Shown here piece by piece: positions 1 to 7,954 of a stretch of DNA of 55,816 nucleotides. The translations under genes and the position numbers were made by a program. The notes beneath the pieces are model-generated. The model was not told the origin of the DNA. It saw nothing but the letters and a program-made list of their open reading frames with translations, and did not search any database. The stretch is from Legionella sp. (lineage in GTDB: Bacteria > Pseudomonadota > Gammaproteobacteria > Legionellales > Legionellaceae): positions 1 to 55,816 of the forward strand of contig JARLJR010000147.1 in assembly GCA_031291095.1 (NCBI GenBank), read 5' to 3'. Within the stretch, counting starts at the first letter, position 1; each line of letters begins with the position of its first letter.

Positions 1-1
1 A

Positions 2-103
2 AAGCAGTTCATTCATGAATTCATCGAAAACATTGCCCTCTTTGCTCTCAAAGAGACTAAAGTTAAATCTCCTGGAGGGACTGCACCAGGAGATTGCTTT
101 TAA
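2..103 (+). CDS. possible 3' end of a gene cut by the window edge
   Basis: One forward frame is open from base 2 to a TAA at 101-103 and would encode a tail of about 33 residues beginning KQFIHEFIEN. The stop falls just after a terminator-like hairpin whose arms would be its last codons. A second forward frame stops at 16-18, before the hairpin, and is an equally possible gene end. I cannot identify a protein from so little sequence. Confidence 0.2.
   Translation, partial: KQFIHEFIENIALFALKETKVKSPGGTAPGDCF
66..101 (+). terminator. rho-independent terminator
   Basis: A perfect 10-bp stem (AATCTCCTGG at 66-75, CCAGGAGATT at 86-95) is followed by GCTTTT on the plus strand. It should end transcription of a rightward gene lying off the left edge, just before the convergent rnpB gene. 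Confidence 0.7.
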
Positions 104-138
104 TGCTTTTTGTGTTCTGAGTCCTTAGCTTGACGGCT

Positions 139-160
139 ATGGGCTTTGCAGCCCAACGTA
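139..160. repeat. dispersed GGGCTTTGCAGCCCA repeat fragment
   Basis: TGGGCTTTGCAGCCCAACGTA resembles the reverse complement of bases in the fliG-fliH spacer (about 27935-27962, GGCTGGACTGCAAAGCCCAGC). The two probably belong to one dispersed intergenic repeat family. Confidence 0.4.
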
Positions 161-194
161 ACAACAACACAATGATTATATGAACGAAAAAAGA

Positions 195-549
195 AAGAGT
201 CGGTCGATAAGCCGGGTTCTGTCTTGGACAATCATTCATCTGGGACATGCGTCACCACATGCCTCAAGCAACCTACCCGAATCCCGTACGGGTCGCACGT
301 CATGACATTGTAGTCACATGGATTCCTATTTGGTCTTGCTCCGAGTGGGGTTTTCCCTGCCACGTCTGTTGCCAAACGCGCGGTGCGCTCTTACCGCACC
401 ATTTCACCCTTACCTCCGAAGAGGCGGTATATTTTCTGTGGCACTTTCCGTAGGCTTACGCCTCCCAGGCGTTACCTGGCACTCTACCCTATGGAGCCCG
501 GACTTTCCTCCCCTTACCGAAGCAAGGAGCGATTGTCTAACCAACTCTG
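195..549 (-). ncRNA. rnpB: RNase P RNA (bacterial class A)
   Basis: This is the catalytic RNA of ribonuclease P, which matures tRNA 5' ends. Read on the minus strand it carries the hallmark stretches of class A RNase P RNA: GGAGGAAAGTCCGGGCTCC near the 5' end, the GCCAGGTAACGCCTGG hairpin, AGGGTGAAATGGTGCGGTAAGAG, and AGATGAATGATTGTCC plus GAACCCGGCTTATCG near the 3' end. Helix P1 fixes the ends: GAGTTGGT (547-540) pairs with ACCGACTC (204-197). A T-rich tract follows the 3' end (TTTCTTTTTT), consistent with termination. Forward-strand reading frames inside it are antisense artefacts. The exact 5' end is uncertain by a few bases. Confidence 0.96.
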
Positions 550-646
550 TTACCAATAGTAGCAGAGTGCTTAGCTAAAGGCCATCATAATGAGCGCTTA
601 ATACGAAAAAACCACAAAAAACTACAACTACACACGCAATATCAAA

Positions 647-928
647 TTAGAAATCACGAGTACCAATGAACTCATCATCAAAATAACGCTTTAGCTTAGT
701 ACGCAAAGTACCACGGCTTACACCCAAAACGCGGGCAGCTTTAGATTGATTGTAACGAGTTAATTCCATAACAGTTCTGAATAAAGGCGCTTCAACTTCT
801 TCAACGATTAATTGATATAAGTTTAAGTTAGCGTCTTTATTATTAACAGTAGTCAAATAGTTTTTTACAGCATGAACGACTTGATGCGAAAGCGATTCGC
901 TGCTTTGCACCATAACTTCTGTACTCAT
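647..928 (-). CDS. fis: Fis-family nucleoid protein / transcriptional regulator
   Basis: A 93-residue Fis homologue, a small homodimeric DNA-bending protein that shapes the nucleoid and regulates transcription. The C-terminal half has the classic Fis helix-turn-helix (NQSKAARVLGVSRGTLRTKL, about residues 60-79), and the length is close to the usual 98. The start has a good ribosome site (TGGGAGACTTAA before ATG). In many gammaproteobacteria fis follows dusB; here it stands alone, with rnpB downstream and a 787-bp spacer upstream, so it must have its own promoter. Legionella species carry several fis paralogues, and which one this is cannot be told from the window. Confidence 0.93.
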   Translation of the reverse strand: MSTEVMVQSSESLSHQVVHAVKNYLTTVNNKDANLNLYQLIVEEVEAPLFRTVMELTRYNQSKAARVLGVSRGTLRTKLKRYFDDEFIGTRDF

Positions 929-1000
929 TTAAGTCTCCCAGTACAAATTAACAAATAAAATTATGCTCAGTAGATCCTCTCACTGAACACCATGGTCTAT

Positions 1001-1029
1001 ATAGTATCAAACATCTCAAAGAGTGTAAA
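1001..1029 (-). promoter_or_regulatory. putative sigma-70 promoter of fis
   Basis: On the minus strand, TTTACA (1029-1024), a 17-bp spacer and TACTAT (1006-1001) lie about 75 bp upstream of the fis start codon. The -35 matches well and the -10 matches moderately. Inferred from sequence only. Confidence 0.4.
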
Positions 1030-1193
1030 CATTGTTTTAATGATATTCATTTATTAAGGAAATATTAAGTTAAAAAATTTTATCACTTAACGCGGCAAAT
1101 CCCAAGGTTATTTCGTTATTTAATTTCATCTATAATGCTCATTCAGATTTTTTTTTGTACTAACCGTCTGTTTTGTAATGAATAATTTTTATC

Positions 1194-1238
1194 TTTCCTT
1201 AAGGAAACCTTAAGGAAAAAAAATAAATTTTCTTAAGA
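1194..1238. repeat. helically phased CCTTAAGG palindromes
   Basis: CCTTAAGG occurs at 1197-1204 and again at 1208-1215, 11 bp apart. The first copy sits inside the 14-bp palindrome TTTCCTTAAGGAAA (1194-1207), and a related TCTTAAGA lies at 1231-1238. One-turn spacing suggests a protein-binding site. The CTTAA-N6-CTTAA pattern resembles PmrA-type half-sites, but no gene start lies close by; fis is about 270 bp away on the minus strand. Confidence 0.35.
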
Positions 1239-1388
1239 TGAGTTAATTATTGGGCGGATATTCTTAGAAGAAAAAAATTATGCTTATCGGCTTAAACCTT
1301 AATATTTAATTAATTAAGATTAATAAATGTACCATTTAATCTGCAATGAACCTTAATGGACCAACGTCACCCAAAGCCAAATTTAATA

Positions 1389-1422
1389 TAGCCTCGATGC
1401 AATGTAGTGTAATCGGAGAACC
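1389..1422. repeat. REP-like imperfect hairpin in the fis-iscA spacer
   Basis: GCCTCGATGCAATGTAGTGTAATCGGAGAAC folds imperfectly (CTCGAT against ATCGGAG) and has the form of dispersed intergenic repeats. The rest of 929-1437 is AT-rich and shows no gene. Confidence 0.35.
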
Positions 1423-1477
1423 ATGAGCGTAACGAATTCATTGTGATTTATTGTTTAAATAAATTGTGACGTTGGGT

Positions 1478-1685
1478 AAAAAGCGCATAGCAGCGGAGCA
1501 ACCCAAAAGTTCGAAGCACGGAACCCTGGGTTGCTTCACTTCGTTCGCAATGACGGCGATACGGTTTAAATTAAAAAATAGAATGCCAAATATTAGATAA
1601 TAGCTCGTCATTGTTGTGAGGAGCGTAGGGACGAAGCAAGGAGCCTGTGGCACACAGCCCAGGGTTCGCAATGACGGCTGCTTTT
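1478..1685. repeat. two adjoining dispersed repeat units (TTGCGAACGAAGTGAAGCAACCC type)
   Basis: Read on the minus strand, 1555-1495 contains GTCATTGCGAACGAAGTGAAG, then CAACCCAGGGTTCCGTGCTTCGAA. A second unit near 1620-1680 ends in CCCAGGGTTCGCAATGACGGC on the plus strand. A related unit lies at 9030-9073. An 84-codon frame across this block translates the repeat (IANEVKQP) and is not a gene. Confidence 0.65.
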
Positions 1686-1715
1686 GGCTCAATAAGGCAT
1701 TAAAAACTGGAGAGG

Positions 1716-2084
1716 CTATTCAACAGTAAAGCTCTCTCCACAACCACATTGACCTGTTTGATTTGGATTATTAAAAATAAATTTATAATTTAATCCCTGC
1801 TTCACATAATCAACATTCATATTTCTAAGAAAAGGATAACTTGCCTTATCCACGCAAACCACATAACCCTCATTCAAGGGCATTACTAAATCACCTTCTA
1901 CAGGAGCATGAACATAATCAACAACATAAGAAAAACCCGAACACCCAGTTTTTTTAACTGACAAACGCACGCCCACATGCCCAGTATTTTTTTGTAAATA
2001 AGAAAGTAAGTGTTTTACTGCTGATTCAGTGAAACTGATTTCCGGTGTCAGCTCATTTACTGCATGTTGCATTACTACACTCAT
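1716..2084 (-). CDS. iscA: A-type iron-sulfur carrier protein (IscA/HesB family)
   Basis: A 122-residue HesB/IscA-family protein, which carries Fe-S clusters or iron to apo-targets in the cytoplasm. All three ligand cysteines are present: C48 in KKTGCSGFSY and the C-terminal pair in QCGCGESF (C113, C115). An N-terminal extension of roughly 15 residues precedes the core. It lies 11 bp downstream of the IscU-like gene, in an operon with iscS and trmJ. ErpA or another A-type paralogue is possible, but the neighbourhood favours IscA. Downstream there is no hscB, hscA or fdx, only repeats and then fis, so the usual isc operon is truncated here. Confidence 0.88.
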   Translation of the reverse strand: MSVVMQHAVNELTPEISFTESAVKHLLSYLQKNTGHVGVRLSVKKTGCSGFSYVVDYVHAPVEGDLVMPLNEGYVVCVDKASYPFLRNMNVDYVKQGLNYKFIFNNPNQTGQCGCGESFTVE

Positions 2085-2095
2085 TATATATACCT

Positions 2096-2488
2096 CTAGG
2101 TACGCTGCTCATTCGGAAGCAACTTGTTATTCATTAAAATTAACGTTTCTTTAAAAACACTAAAAATTCGTAAAGCCAATGGATATTGAGTTACGGGCAT
2201 ATTCAACTCATTCACCAATAACTGATAATCAATTGGCGGTAATTCATCAATTAGCTTACCCTCAATCTGCCGACATAACCACTCTAAGCCAGCAATAAGA
2301 TAAGGATTTCCATTCGTTTTAAAACAAATACGCTCAATCACCCTATCCTGCCCACATTGCATATAGAGCTCAATAGTTCCTTGCTTTTTTTGATTGCTTT
2401 TAACAACAACTGTATGGTTATTTAAATCAATAGTACCTACATGCTCAGGTGAAAAAAAATAATCCAGTACTGTTTTATTATACATCAT
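2096..2488 (-). CDS. degenerate IscU-like protein lacking the cluster cysteines
   Basis: This 130-residue protein aligns along its length with the IscU/NifU-N scaffold: it starts [19 protein letters not shown] (IscU: YSEKVIDHYENPRNVGSFD) and continues through [14 protein letters not shown] and [14 protein letters not shown]. By eye the three cluster-binding cysteines are replaced: PACGD corresponds to KKQGT (Gln36, with the Asp also lost), YGCGS to NGNPY (Asn61) and KIHCSI to TQYPLA (Pro103). Its remaining cysteines (45, 55, 72) are not at scaffold positions. The frame is intact and overlaps the iscS end by 4 bp. It may have become an IscS-binding partner or be decaying; it should not assemble clusters like IscU. 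Confidence 0.8.
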   Translation of the reverse strand: MMYNKTVLDYFFSPEHVGTIDLNNHTVVVKSNQKKQGTIELYMQCGQDRVIERICFKTNGNPYLIAGLEWLCRQIEGKLIDELPPIDYQLLVNELNMPVTQYPLALRIFSVFKETLILMNNKLLPNEQRT

Positions 2489-3657
2489 AATGGGGACATG
2501 TTATGTAAATGGACCACTTGAGCATTAATCACCGCGATTGCATGCTCTACCTCTTCTTCCCGGGTAAAACGCCCTAAAGACAATCTAATCGAGCTCTGCG
2601 CTAATTCATCAGATAATCCTATTGCCTTTAAGACATAAGAAGGCTGAATACTTGCCGAACTACAAGCTGAAGTAGTAGATACAGCCAAATCACTCAAAGC
2701 GAGTAATAACGAATCGCCATCCAATCCTTTAAAACTGATGTTCAAATTACCCGCAATACGTTGTTGCTCATGACCATTGAACTGAATTCCTGGTAAATGC
2801 TTAATTCCATCCCATAATCGTTGGCGAAAATGTAAAAGGCGCGCTTGCTCTTCTTCGCGTACACGTTCAGACAAAGCAAAGGCTTCGCCCATACCAACAA
2901 TTTGATGCGTTGCCAATGTACCTGAGCGCAAACCGTTTTCATGTCCACCACCAAAAGTTTGCGGCTGTAGCCGCACTCTAGGACGTTGACGGACATATAG
3001 AGCCCCAACGCCTTTAGGTCCATAGCATTTATGAGCCGAAAAAGACATTAAATTGACGGGGAGTGTGCTCACATCAATAGCAAGGCGCCCTGCACTTTGT
3101 GCTGCATCCACATGAAAAATAATGCCCTTACCTTTCAATAGCTCGCCAATGGCAGAAATATCTTGAATCACACCAATTTCATTATTCACCTGCATAATCG
3201 ACACCAGAATGGTATCGGGTTGTAAGGCTCGTTCCAATTGCTGCAAATCCAGCAAACCATCGGCCTCTGGCTCAAGATAAGTGACTTGAAAACCATCCTT
3301 CTCTAAACGATGAAAACTATCCAGCACCGCTTTATGCTCAGTGCTCATGGTAATCACATGTTTACCCTTGTTCTGATAAAAATGTGCAGCCCCAATAATC
3401 GCTAAATTATCGGCCTCTGTGGCTCCAGAAGTAAAAATAATCTCTTGAGGAGAGGCTTGAATCACCTCAGCAATCTGGCTACGGGCATGCTCAACCGCCT
3501 GAGCCGCCCTACGACCAAAGTCATGAGTAATGGAAGCAGGATTACCAAAATCACCATCAGGGCCTAGAAAATGCAGCATGCGTTCAACCACCCGTGGATC
3601 CACAGGAGTTGTTGCCATATAATCTAGATAAATAGGGACCTTAATTTCCGTCTTCAC
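2485..3657 (-). CDS. iscS: cysteine desulfurase
   Basis: A 390-residue PLP-dependent class V aminotransferase-fold enzyme that removes sulfur from cysteine for Fe-S clusters and tRNA thiolation. It opens with the family sequence [16 protein letters not shown]. The PLP lysine is K210 in [12 protein letters not shown], and the persulfide cysteine is C332 in the mobile loop [14 protein letters not shown], so it looks active. Its 5' end overlaps trmJ by 17 bp and its 3' end overlaps the IscU-like gene by 4 bp, implying co-translation. IscR, which usually sits between trmJ and iscS, is absent. NifS-type annotation is an alternative, but length and loop fit group I IscS. Confidence 0.95.
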   Translation of the reverse strand: MKTEIKVPIYLDYMATTPVDPRVVERMLHFLGPDGDFGNPASITHDFGRRAAQAVEHARSQIAEVIQASPQEIIFTSGATEADNLAIIGAAHFYQNKGKHVITMSTEHKAVLDSFHRLEKDGFQVTYLEPEADGLLDLQQLERALQPDTILVSIMQVNNEIGVIQDISAIGELLKGKGIIFHVDAAQSAGRLAIDVSTLPVNLMSFSAHKCYGPKGVGALYVRQRPRVRLQPQTFGGGHENGLRSGTLATHQIVGMGEAFALSERVREEEQARLLHFRQRLWDGIKHLPGIQFNGHEQQRIAGNLNISFKGLDGDSLLLALSDLAVSTTSACSSASIQPSYVLKAIGLSDELAQSSIRLSLGRFTREEEVEHAIAVINAQVVHLHNMSPL

Positions 3658-4399
3658 TTTTACCTCGTTTGCTAGCCCATTCCAGTGACTTTTGTACCTG
3701 GCTTAACATACCCCGTAAAATACTAACTTCCATCTTTTCCAGGTTCACCCGATTAAACAAGCGCCTTACGCGTTGCATTAGGCGTCGTGGATTTGCTTCC
3801 TTTAAAAACTTAATTTCAATAAACACTTCTCTCAAGTGTTCATAAAATTGTTCAATTTCATCAGCAGTAGCATAATCATCAGCGACGCGTAAAGAAACTT
3901 CGGCCTTAGGCGCTAACAATTTCATACGTAATTCATAAGCAACAATTTGGACTGCCTGAGATAAATTAAGCGAACTGTACTCAGGGTTACTTGGAATATG
4001 AATATGATAATGACATTTTAGCAGTTCTTCGTTAGTAAGACCTGCATACTCGCGCCCAAATACAATAGCAACTTGGGTTGTATCGGCTTGCTTGCTTACC
4101 AATTCAGCACTTTCCGCTGGGATTAATCCAGGCAAAGAAAGCCCTCGAGGTCTTGCACTGGTTGCTAAGATTAGCTGGCAACCGACTAAAGCCTCATCCA
4201 GCGTTTCAGTAACTACTGCAGTTTCTAAAAGATCATCAGCCCCAGCAGACATTTCGCGCGCTTTCATGTCAGGAAAAGACTTAGGACTAACCAGGTAAAG
4301 AGAACTTAACCCCATAGTTTTCATGGCTCGAGCAGTTGAACCAATATTACCAGGATGTGATGTACCAACTAAAATAATACGAATTGAACTTAAATTCAT
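3641..4399 (-). CDS. trmJ: tRNA (cytidine/uridine-2'-O-)-methyltransferase TrmJ
   Basis: A 252-residue SPOUT methyltransferase predicted to methylate the 2'-O of position 32 in tRNAs, close to the 246 residues of the E. coli enzyme. Visible motifs are the N-terminal [19 protein letters not shown], then [14 protein letters not shown], and [22 protein letters not shown], the SAM-binding trefoil-knot signature. The C-terminal helical extension (about 165-250) is typical of TrmJ. It is the first gene of the isc remnant and is divergent from suhB across 161 bp. trmJ (suhB-trmJ-iscRSUA) is the conserved neighbour of isc operons in gammaproteobacteria, which supports orthology. Confidence 0.94.
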   Translation of the reverse strand: MNLSSIRIILVGTSHPGNIGSTARAMKTMGLSSLYLVSPKSFPDMKAREMSAGADDLLETAVVTETLDEALVGCQLILATSARPRGLSLPGLIPAESAELVSKQADTTQVAIVFGREYAGLTNEELLKCHYHIHIPSNPEYSSLNLSQAVQIVAYELRMKLLAPKAEVSLRVADDYATADEIEQFYEHLREVFIEIKFLKEANPRRLMQRVRRLFNRVNLEKMEVSILRGMLSQVQKSLEWASKRGKSEDGN

Positions 4400-4521
4400 A
4401 AAAACGATTTAACTTAACGCAAAAGAGACGTATATGATATCATTTAAGTGCTTTTGCACCTAGCTGAATCCTATTAAGGCATCATGTAAGTGAAAAGAGT
4501 TACCTTTGTACAAAAAAAATA

Positions 4522-4530
4522 TGCTAGAAT
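4522..4530 (+). promoter_or_regulatory. extended -10 promoter element for suhB
   Basis: TGCTAGAAT (TG at 4522-4523, TAGAAT at 4525-4530) lies 30 bp before the suhB start codon with no strong -35, as expected of an extended -10 promoter. Confidence 0.4.
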
Positions 4531-4560
4531 CACCGGTTTTGTAAATTCAACGAGAAATCC

Positions 4561-5349
4561 ATGGAACCACTTTTAAATATTGCAGTGAATGCGGCACGTC
4601 AAGCCGGGGAAATTATTATTCGCCACATGGAGCAAGTGGATCATCTCAAAGTAACCGCTAAATCGCCTAATGATTTTTTTAGTGAAGTAGACATTAAAGC
4701 AGAACAGGCAATTATCAACACCATCCGTAAAGCCTATCCAGAACATGGAATTCTAGCTGAAGAAAGCGGAATGCAAGAAGGTGCGGATGAAGATGCGGTC
4801 TGGATCATTGACCCTTTAGATGGCACATCGAACTACTTGCATGGGTTCCCATTTTTTTCCGTTTCAATTGCGTTAAGAATTAAAGGAAGAATAGAACACG
4901 GGGTTATCTACGATCCGCTACGTCATGAATGCTTTGCCGCCAGCCGTGGACGCGGAGCACGCTTAAACGACCGTAGAATACGTGTCTCCAATCAAACTCA
5001 ATTAAGCGCCTCACTTTTAGGAACAGGCTTCCCTTCTCGTGACGCAAGCATAGGCCAGCGCTATTTACCTGCGTTTGAAGCCCTATTTGGCAAATGTGCC
5101 GGAATAAGAAGAACAGGCTCCGCTGCTCTTGATTTGGCTTACGTTGCCAGTGGCCGTATTGATGGCTTTTGGGAATTAGGCTTACGCCCTTGGGATATTG
5201 CAGCAGGTTCGTTAATCGTTAGAGAAGCAGGTGGTTTAATCAGCGATGTTCAAGGCGGTGAAGACTTCTTAAAGCATGGCGATGTGGTGGCAGGAACACC
5301 TAAAGTCTTTAAAGCATTATTACAAACAATCTCTCCTACTTTAAGATAA
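4561..5349 (+). CDS. suhB: inositol-1-monophosphatase / Nus-factor SuhB
   Basis: A 262-residue member of the lithium-sensitive inositol monophosphatase family. The metal-binding motifs are complete: ILAEESG (about 65-72), the signature WIIDPLDGTSNYLHGFP (about 81-97) and WDIAAGSLIVREAGG (about 216-230). SuhB proteins hydrolyse inositol phosphates and in E. coli also join the rRNA antitermination complex; the second role is family knowledge and is not visible here. The start sits just downstream of an extended -10 element. The gene is divergent from trmJ, a conserved arrangement, and is followed by a palindromic terminator-like repeat at 5382. Confidence 0.95.
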   Translation: MEPLLNIAVNAARQAGEIIIRHMEQVDHLKVTAKSPNDFFSEVDIKAEQAIINTIRKAYPEHGILAEESGMQEGADEDAVWIIDPLDGTSNYLHGFPFFSVSIALRIKGRIEHGVIYDPLRHECFAASRGRGARLNDRRIRVSNQTQLSASLLGTGFPSRDASIGQRYLPAFEALFGKCAGIRRTGSAALDLAYVASGRIDGFWELGLRPWDIAAGSLIVREAGGLISDVQGGEDFLKHGDVVAGTPKVFKALLQTISPTLR

Positions 5350-5381
5350 AACATACAAACACTTACCTTAAAATGATGTAG

Positions 5382-5401
5382 CCTGGTTGCTCGCAACCAG
5401 G
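5382..5401 (+). repeat. CCTGGTTGC-NN-GCAACCAGG palindromic element, copy 1
   Basis: A perfect 9-bp stem with a 2-base loop is followed by TTTTCCTT, just 3' of suhB, so it can act as an intrinsic terminator. The similarity continues to about 5437 (TTAAACGACAACCAAATCAGATTA), defining an element of about 57 bp shared with the copies at 7885, 8975 and (inverted) 43290. Confidence 0.8.
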
Positions 5402-5497
5402 TTTTCCTTAAACGACAACCAAATCAGATTACGGTCTTCTATCACAGATACAAGAGCCCAATATAACGAGTTGTCGCTCCCTCTAGCGCCAGAAAAG

Positions 5498-7066
5498 TTA
5501 TAAAGGAACACTTGGTTTTGCTTCCTCATTGTCAGTATCAGAGTTGGGGCGAGCCGATAACTTTTGACCGTAGAAAGTAAAAGATAACCTTCTAGCATGC
5601 ACACATTGTCCTAATCGCGTTAATTTATCAGTGAGCTCCGTAACACTTTGCTTAACTTGACTGACAGATAATTTTCTTTGATCAAAGAACTCTACATCGG
5701 CTTTAAATTTATCCATCTCTTCCAAAGAAATGGGAAGATGTGCGGGGTCTTCTAAAGCTAATTTTTGCAATGATTTCAATATAGGCTTAGCTTTTTCATC
5801 GATTAGTGGCTGCCATTCATCTGGGTGAATAAACATTATTTTTTGAGGATCAGGTGCAATCCTTGATACCAATTCTCCTATCGGAATCAACCCAATGAAA
5901 GTCCATGCAGCAGGAAGCCATGCTGCTAGGCCTATTTGACTAAGAATAGAAGACAAAACCAGGGGATCGCGCCTCAAAAACAGAAAAGCAGGAATACATG
6001 CCAAAGGATAACTGGCTAACATGAGACAGACAATTAAATCATCTCTGGAAAATAAAAAAGAATTAGAGAGATTATTTAAATCTTGTTTTAATTGCTCAAT
6101 ATCATCCTCATCATACTTAACTGCTTGCTCATAAGCTATAATTTCATCGGTCATCATTGCTTGATTAGAGTAATAATGATCTCGAACCGTAGCAACATTA
6201 GGTGAGAAACGTAGGGGCCAACTTGTTTTCTCTAATAACTCATGCGGCAAACTTGATGCCTGTACTAAAAATGATGCTCGTCTTTCCTCTTTAATTTCAT
6301 TAAATCCCTTTTTCTCAAGATAGCTTTTTACTTGTTTTAATAAATAATAAGCGGCTGTTTCTTCACCAAGCACATCTTGTTTTATTTTTCTCAAGTAAGC
6401 CCATAAAGAAAACTGAGATTGATCGGACCAATTTAAGAGAATAGCCATATATTCCCTCAACAAAACATGAGCACCATGTTGCATGAGAAATGCGACTGTT
6501 TCGGGTTTGTCTAATTCAACGTGGGTTACCATTGCAAGATGCAGTGGTGTTATTCGTTCATGATTTGCCTGACATACCATTTGAGTTATTTGCATAGGGT
6601 CTTCAGTATGCGCTATAAACCATTTAATCGTATCAAGCTGCATGCATTGGCTAGCCACATGAAAGGGGCTATTTCCTAGATAATCCACAGACCGCCAGGT
6701 CAGCTTCTCTGCTTGAGCGGCACTTTGAATAAACTCATTTAATTCATCTAACAACTCTATCTCGTTGTATTTGGCCGCATAGTGGTAAATATTTTTACCC
6801 TGATTATCCACATTAAGCCATGTCAACGCATCCTCGCGACGAGCGGTCTGCAGCAAAGTATGAGCTACTTTGTGACATCCCATCTCTAAGGCATACATCA
6901 GGAATGATTTACCTTGCTCATCACGAAAAGTTAAATCCAGGCCAGTACTTAGGTCCGATGTCAGCAAAATAATGGCTCTCTGCTCAAGTCGGTCACCAAT
7001 GGCGTGCCATAAGGCATTTGTTAAATCTTTATCGGATAAATATTTCGGATTCATATTATGTTCCAT
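5498..7066 (-). CDS. ankyrin-repeat protein with two membrane segments, candidate Dot/Icm effector
   Basis: A 522-residue protein. Residues about 45-210 hold four or five ankyrin repeats, for example GKNIYHYAAKYNEIELLDEL, GNSPFHVASQCMQLDTIKWF and ITPLHLAMVTHVELDKPETV. Helical sequence follows, then a hydrophobic hairpin at about 350-405 (LIVCLMLASYPLACIPAFLF and IGLAAWLPAAWTFIGLIPIG), then a coiled-coil-prone tail. The C-terminus is polar and acidic (SDTDNEEAKPSVPL), as in many Dot/Icm substrates. The stop lies about 100 bp past the suhB palindrome. Start at 7066 or at a second ATG 12 bases inside (7054); neither has a strong ribosome site. Secretion is an inference and no catalytic domain is recognised. 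Confidence 0.85.
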   Translation of the reverse strand: MEHNMNPKYLSDKDLTNALWHAIGDRLEQRAIILLTSDLSTGLDLTFRDEQGKSFLMYALEMGCHKVAHTLLQTARREDALTWLNVDNQGKNIYHYAAKYNEIELLDELNEFIQSAAQAEKLTWRSVDYLGNSPFHVASQCMQLDTIKWFIAHTEDPMQITQMVCQANHERITPLHLAMVTHVELDKPETVAFLMQHGAHVLLREYMAILLNWSDQSQFSLWAYLRKIKQDVLGEETAAYYLLKQVKSYLEKKGFNEIKEERRASFLVQASSLPHELLEKTSWPLRFSPNVATVRDHYYSNQAMMTDEIIAYEQAVKYDEDDIEQLKQDLNNLSNSFLFSRDDLIVCLMLASYPLACIPAFLFLRRDPLVLSSILSQIGLAAWLPAAWTFIGLIPIGELVSRIAPDPQKIMFIHPDEWQPLIDEKAKPILKSLQKLALEDPAHLPISLEEMDKFKADVEFFDQRKLSVSQVKQSVTELTDKLTRLGQCVHARRLSFTFYGQKLSARPNSDTDNEEAKPSVPL

Positions 7067-7186
7067 GTTATTTCTGTGGACTTCGAACTAGCTATTAGTT
7101 GTCATGTGCTTATGGCGCGCAAAATACTATCACGATGAACCAAATCAGAGCAATGAACTTTTTTACTCTAGTAGGAGCAAGATCAC

Positions 7187-7217
7187 TTACTTAAAAATTA
7201 CTTAACTAAAGTATTAT
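7187..7217 (+). promoter_or_regulatory. TTACTTAA direct repeat, possible PmrA-like site
   Basis: TTACTTAA at 7187-7194 and 7198-7205 gives CTTAA half-sites 11 bp apart, followed by TATTAT at 7212-7217. The shape recalls the PmrA box, but the distance to the -10 is shorter than in the clear example at 37593-37611. It lies in the 313-bp spacer between the ankyrin gene and the secreted protein at 7380. That spacer also holds repeat fragments (ACCAAATCAGAGCAATGAAC at 7139, CCGCGGTAATTCG at 7233). Confidence 0.3.
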
Positions 7218-7379
7218 GTGGCGTATGAAAGACCGCGGTAATTCGTAAAAATTATTTAGCAATAAAAACTTAAGTAAGCGCCATTAGATTTAGAGCTTGC
7301 TTACAGGAGGTTAAAGTGATTATATTTTACTATGATTAATTGGAGCTGTTACATTTCACTTCACTATATGAGGAGCCAT

Positions 7380-7859
7380 ATGAGCACGTTAAAATCGTTT
7401 ACAATCCCAAGTTGTTTTATGATTTTATTTTCTGTTGCAGTATATGCTAATACAGACAATGTCTCTCCTTCTGAATCAAATACCGCTCGAATTTCGATGT
7501 TAGAAAAGGCTTTAGCTCCGAAAAATCCGGAAGCGGTTGCGCATTTGTTTGCCGAGGCTAATAAAAACCGGAATGGTGCAGTCCAGTTTATGTTATTTTC
7601 TGAATCTTTAAAAAATAAATATAAGAATAGCTGGCCTTATTGGGTTTCAGGAACTTCCAGCCCGTGGATTACGACTTATGCAGTTAAAAAGATAAAGCAA
7701 ACACCGAAGGCCTGGACGTTTCAAATTACTTATCAATGGGCAACCGCATCTGGACCATTTCAACCCCCATTGAAACAAACCATCGTGGTTGAGCCTGTCC
7801 CTAAAAATAAAGATTCATCTCAAAAATGGCAAATTACTACTTTTGAAGAAAAGCAGTAG
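7380..7859 (+). CDS. small secreted protein of unknown function
   Basis: A 159-residue protein starting at ATG 7380, which has AGGAG at 7371-7375; an in-frame upstream ATG at 7332 lacks such a site. Residues 1-23 form a signal peptide (MSTLKSFTIPSCFMILFSVA, then VYA before NTDNV). The mature part is a small alpha+beta domain: a helix at about 35-55 (MLEKALAPKNPEAVAHLFAE), FMLFSESLKNKY, and beta-strands ending TWFQ-like WTFQITYQWATASG and QTIVVEPVP. This resembles NTF2/lumazine-binding-like small periplasmic domains, but I do not recognise the family. A palindromic element follows the stop. Confidence 0.78.
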   Translation: MSTLKSFTIPSCFMILFSVAVYANTDNVSPSESNTARISMLEKALAPKNPEAVAHLFAEANKNRNGAVQFMLFSESLKNKYKNSWPYWVSGTSSPWITTYAVKKIKQTPKAWTFQITYQWATASGPFQPPLKQTIVVEPVPKNKDSSQKWQITTFEEKQ

Positions 7860-7884
7860 AAATGAAAATCTTCTTAAAATAAAA

Positions 7885-7904
7885 CCTGGTTGCAAGCAGC
7901 CAGG
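7885..7904 (+). repeat. CCTGGTTGC-type palindromic element, copy 2
   Basis: CCTGGTTGCAAGCAGCCAGG, with one base changed in the right arm, is followed by TTTTTCTTAAACGGCAAATAATCAAATTAC. It sits 25 bp after the secreted-protein stop in the orientation of a terminator for it. Confidence 0.75.
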
Positions 7905-7954
7905 TTTTTCTTAAACGGCAAATAATCAAATTACCTTTGCCTCTCACTACATTG

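Noticed and set aside
247-578. Two overlapping forward reading frames of 68 and 86 codons
   Set aside because: They lie antisense to the conserved RNase P RNA and their translations only reflect its structure.
929-1437. A tRNA or small RNA gene in the fis-iscA spacer
   Set aside because: No cloverleaf, no terminator hairpin with T tract and no recognised RNA family could be found by eye.
1438-1692. 84-codon minus-strand frame
   Set aside because: It is the translation of dispersed repeat DNA (IANEVKQP phrase) with no ribosome site.
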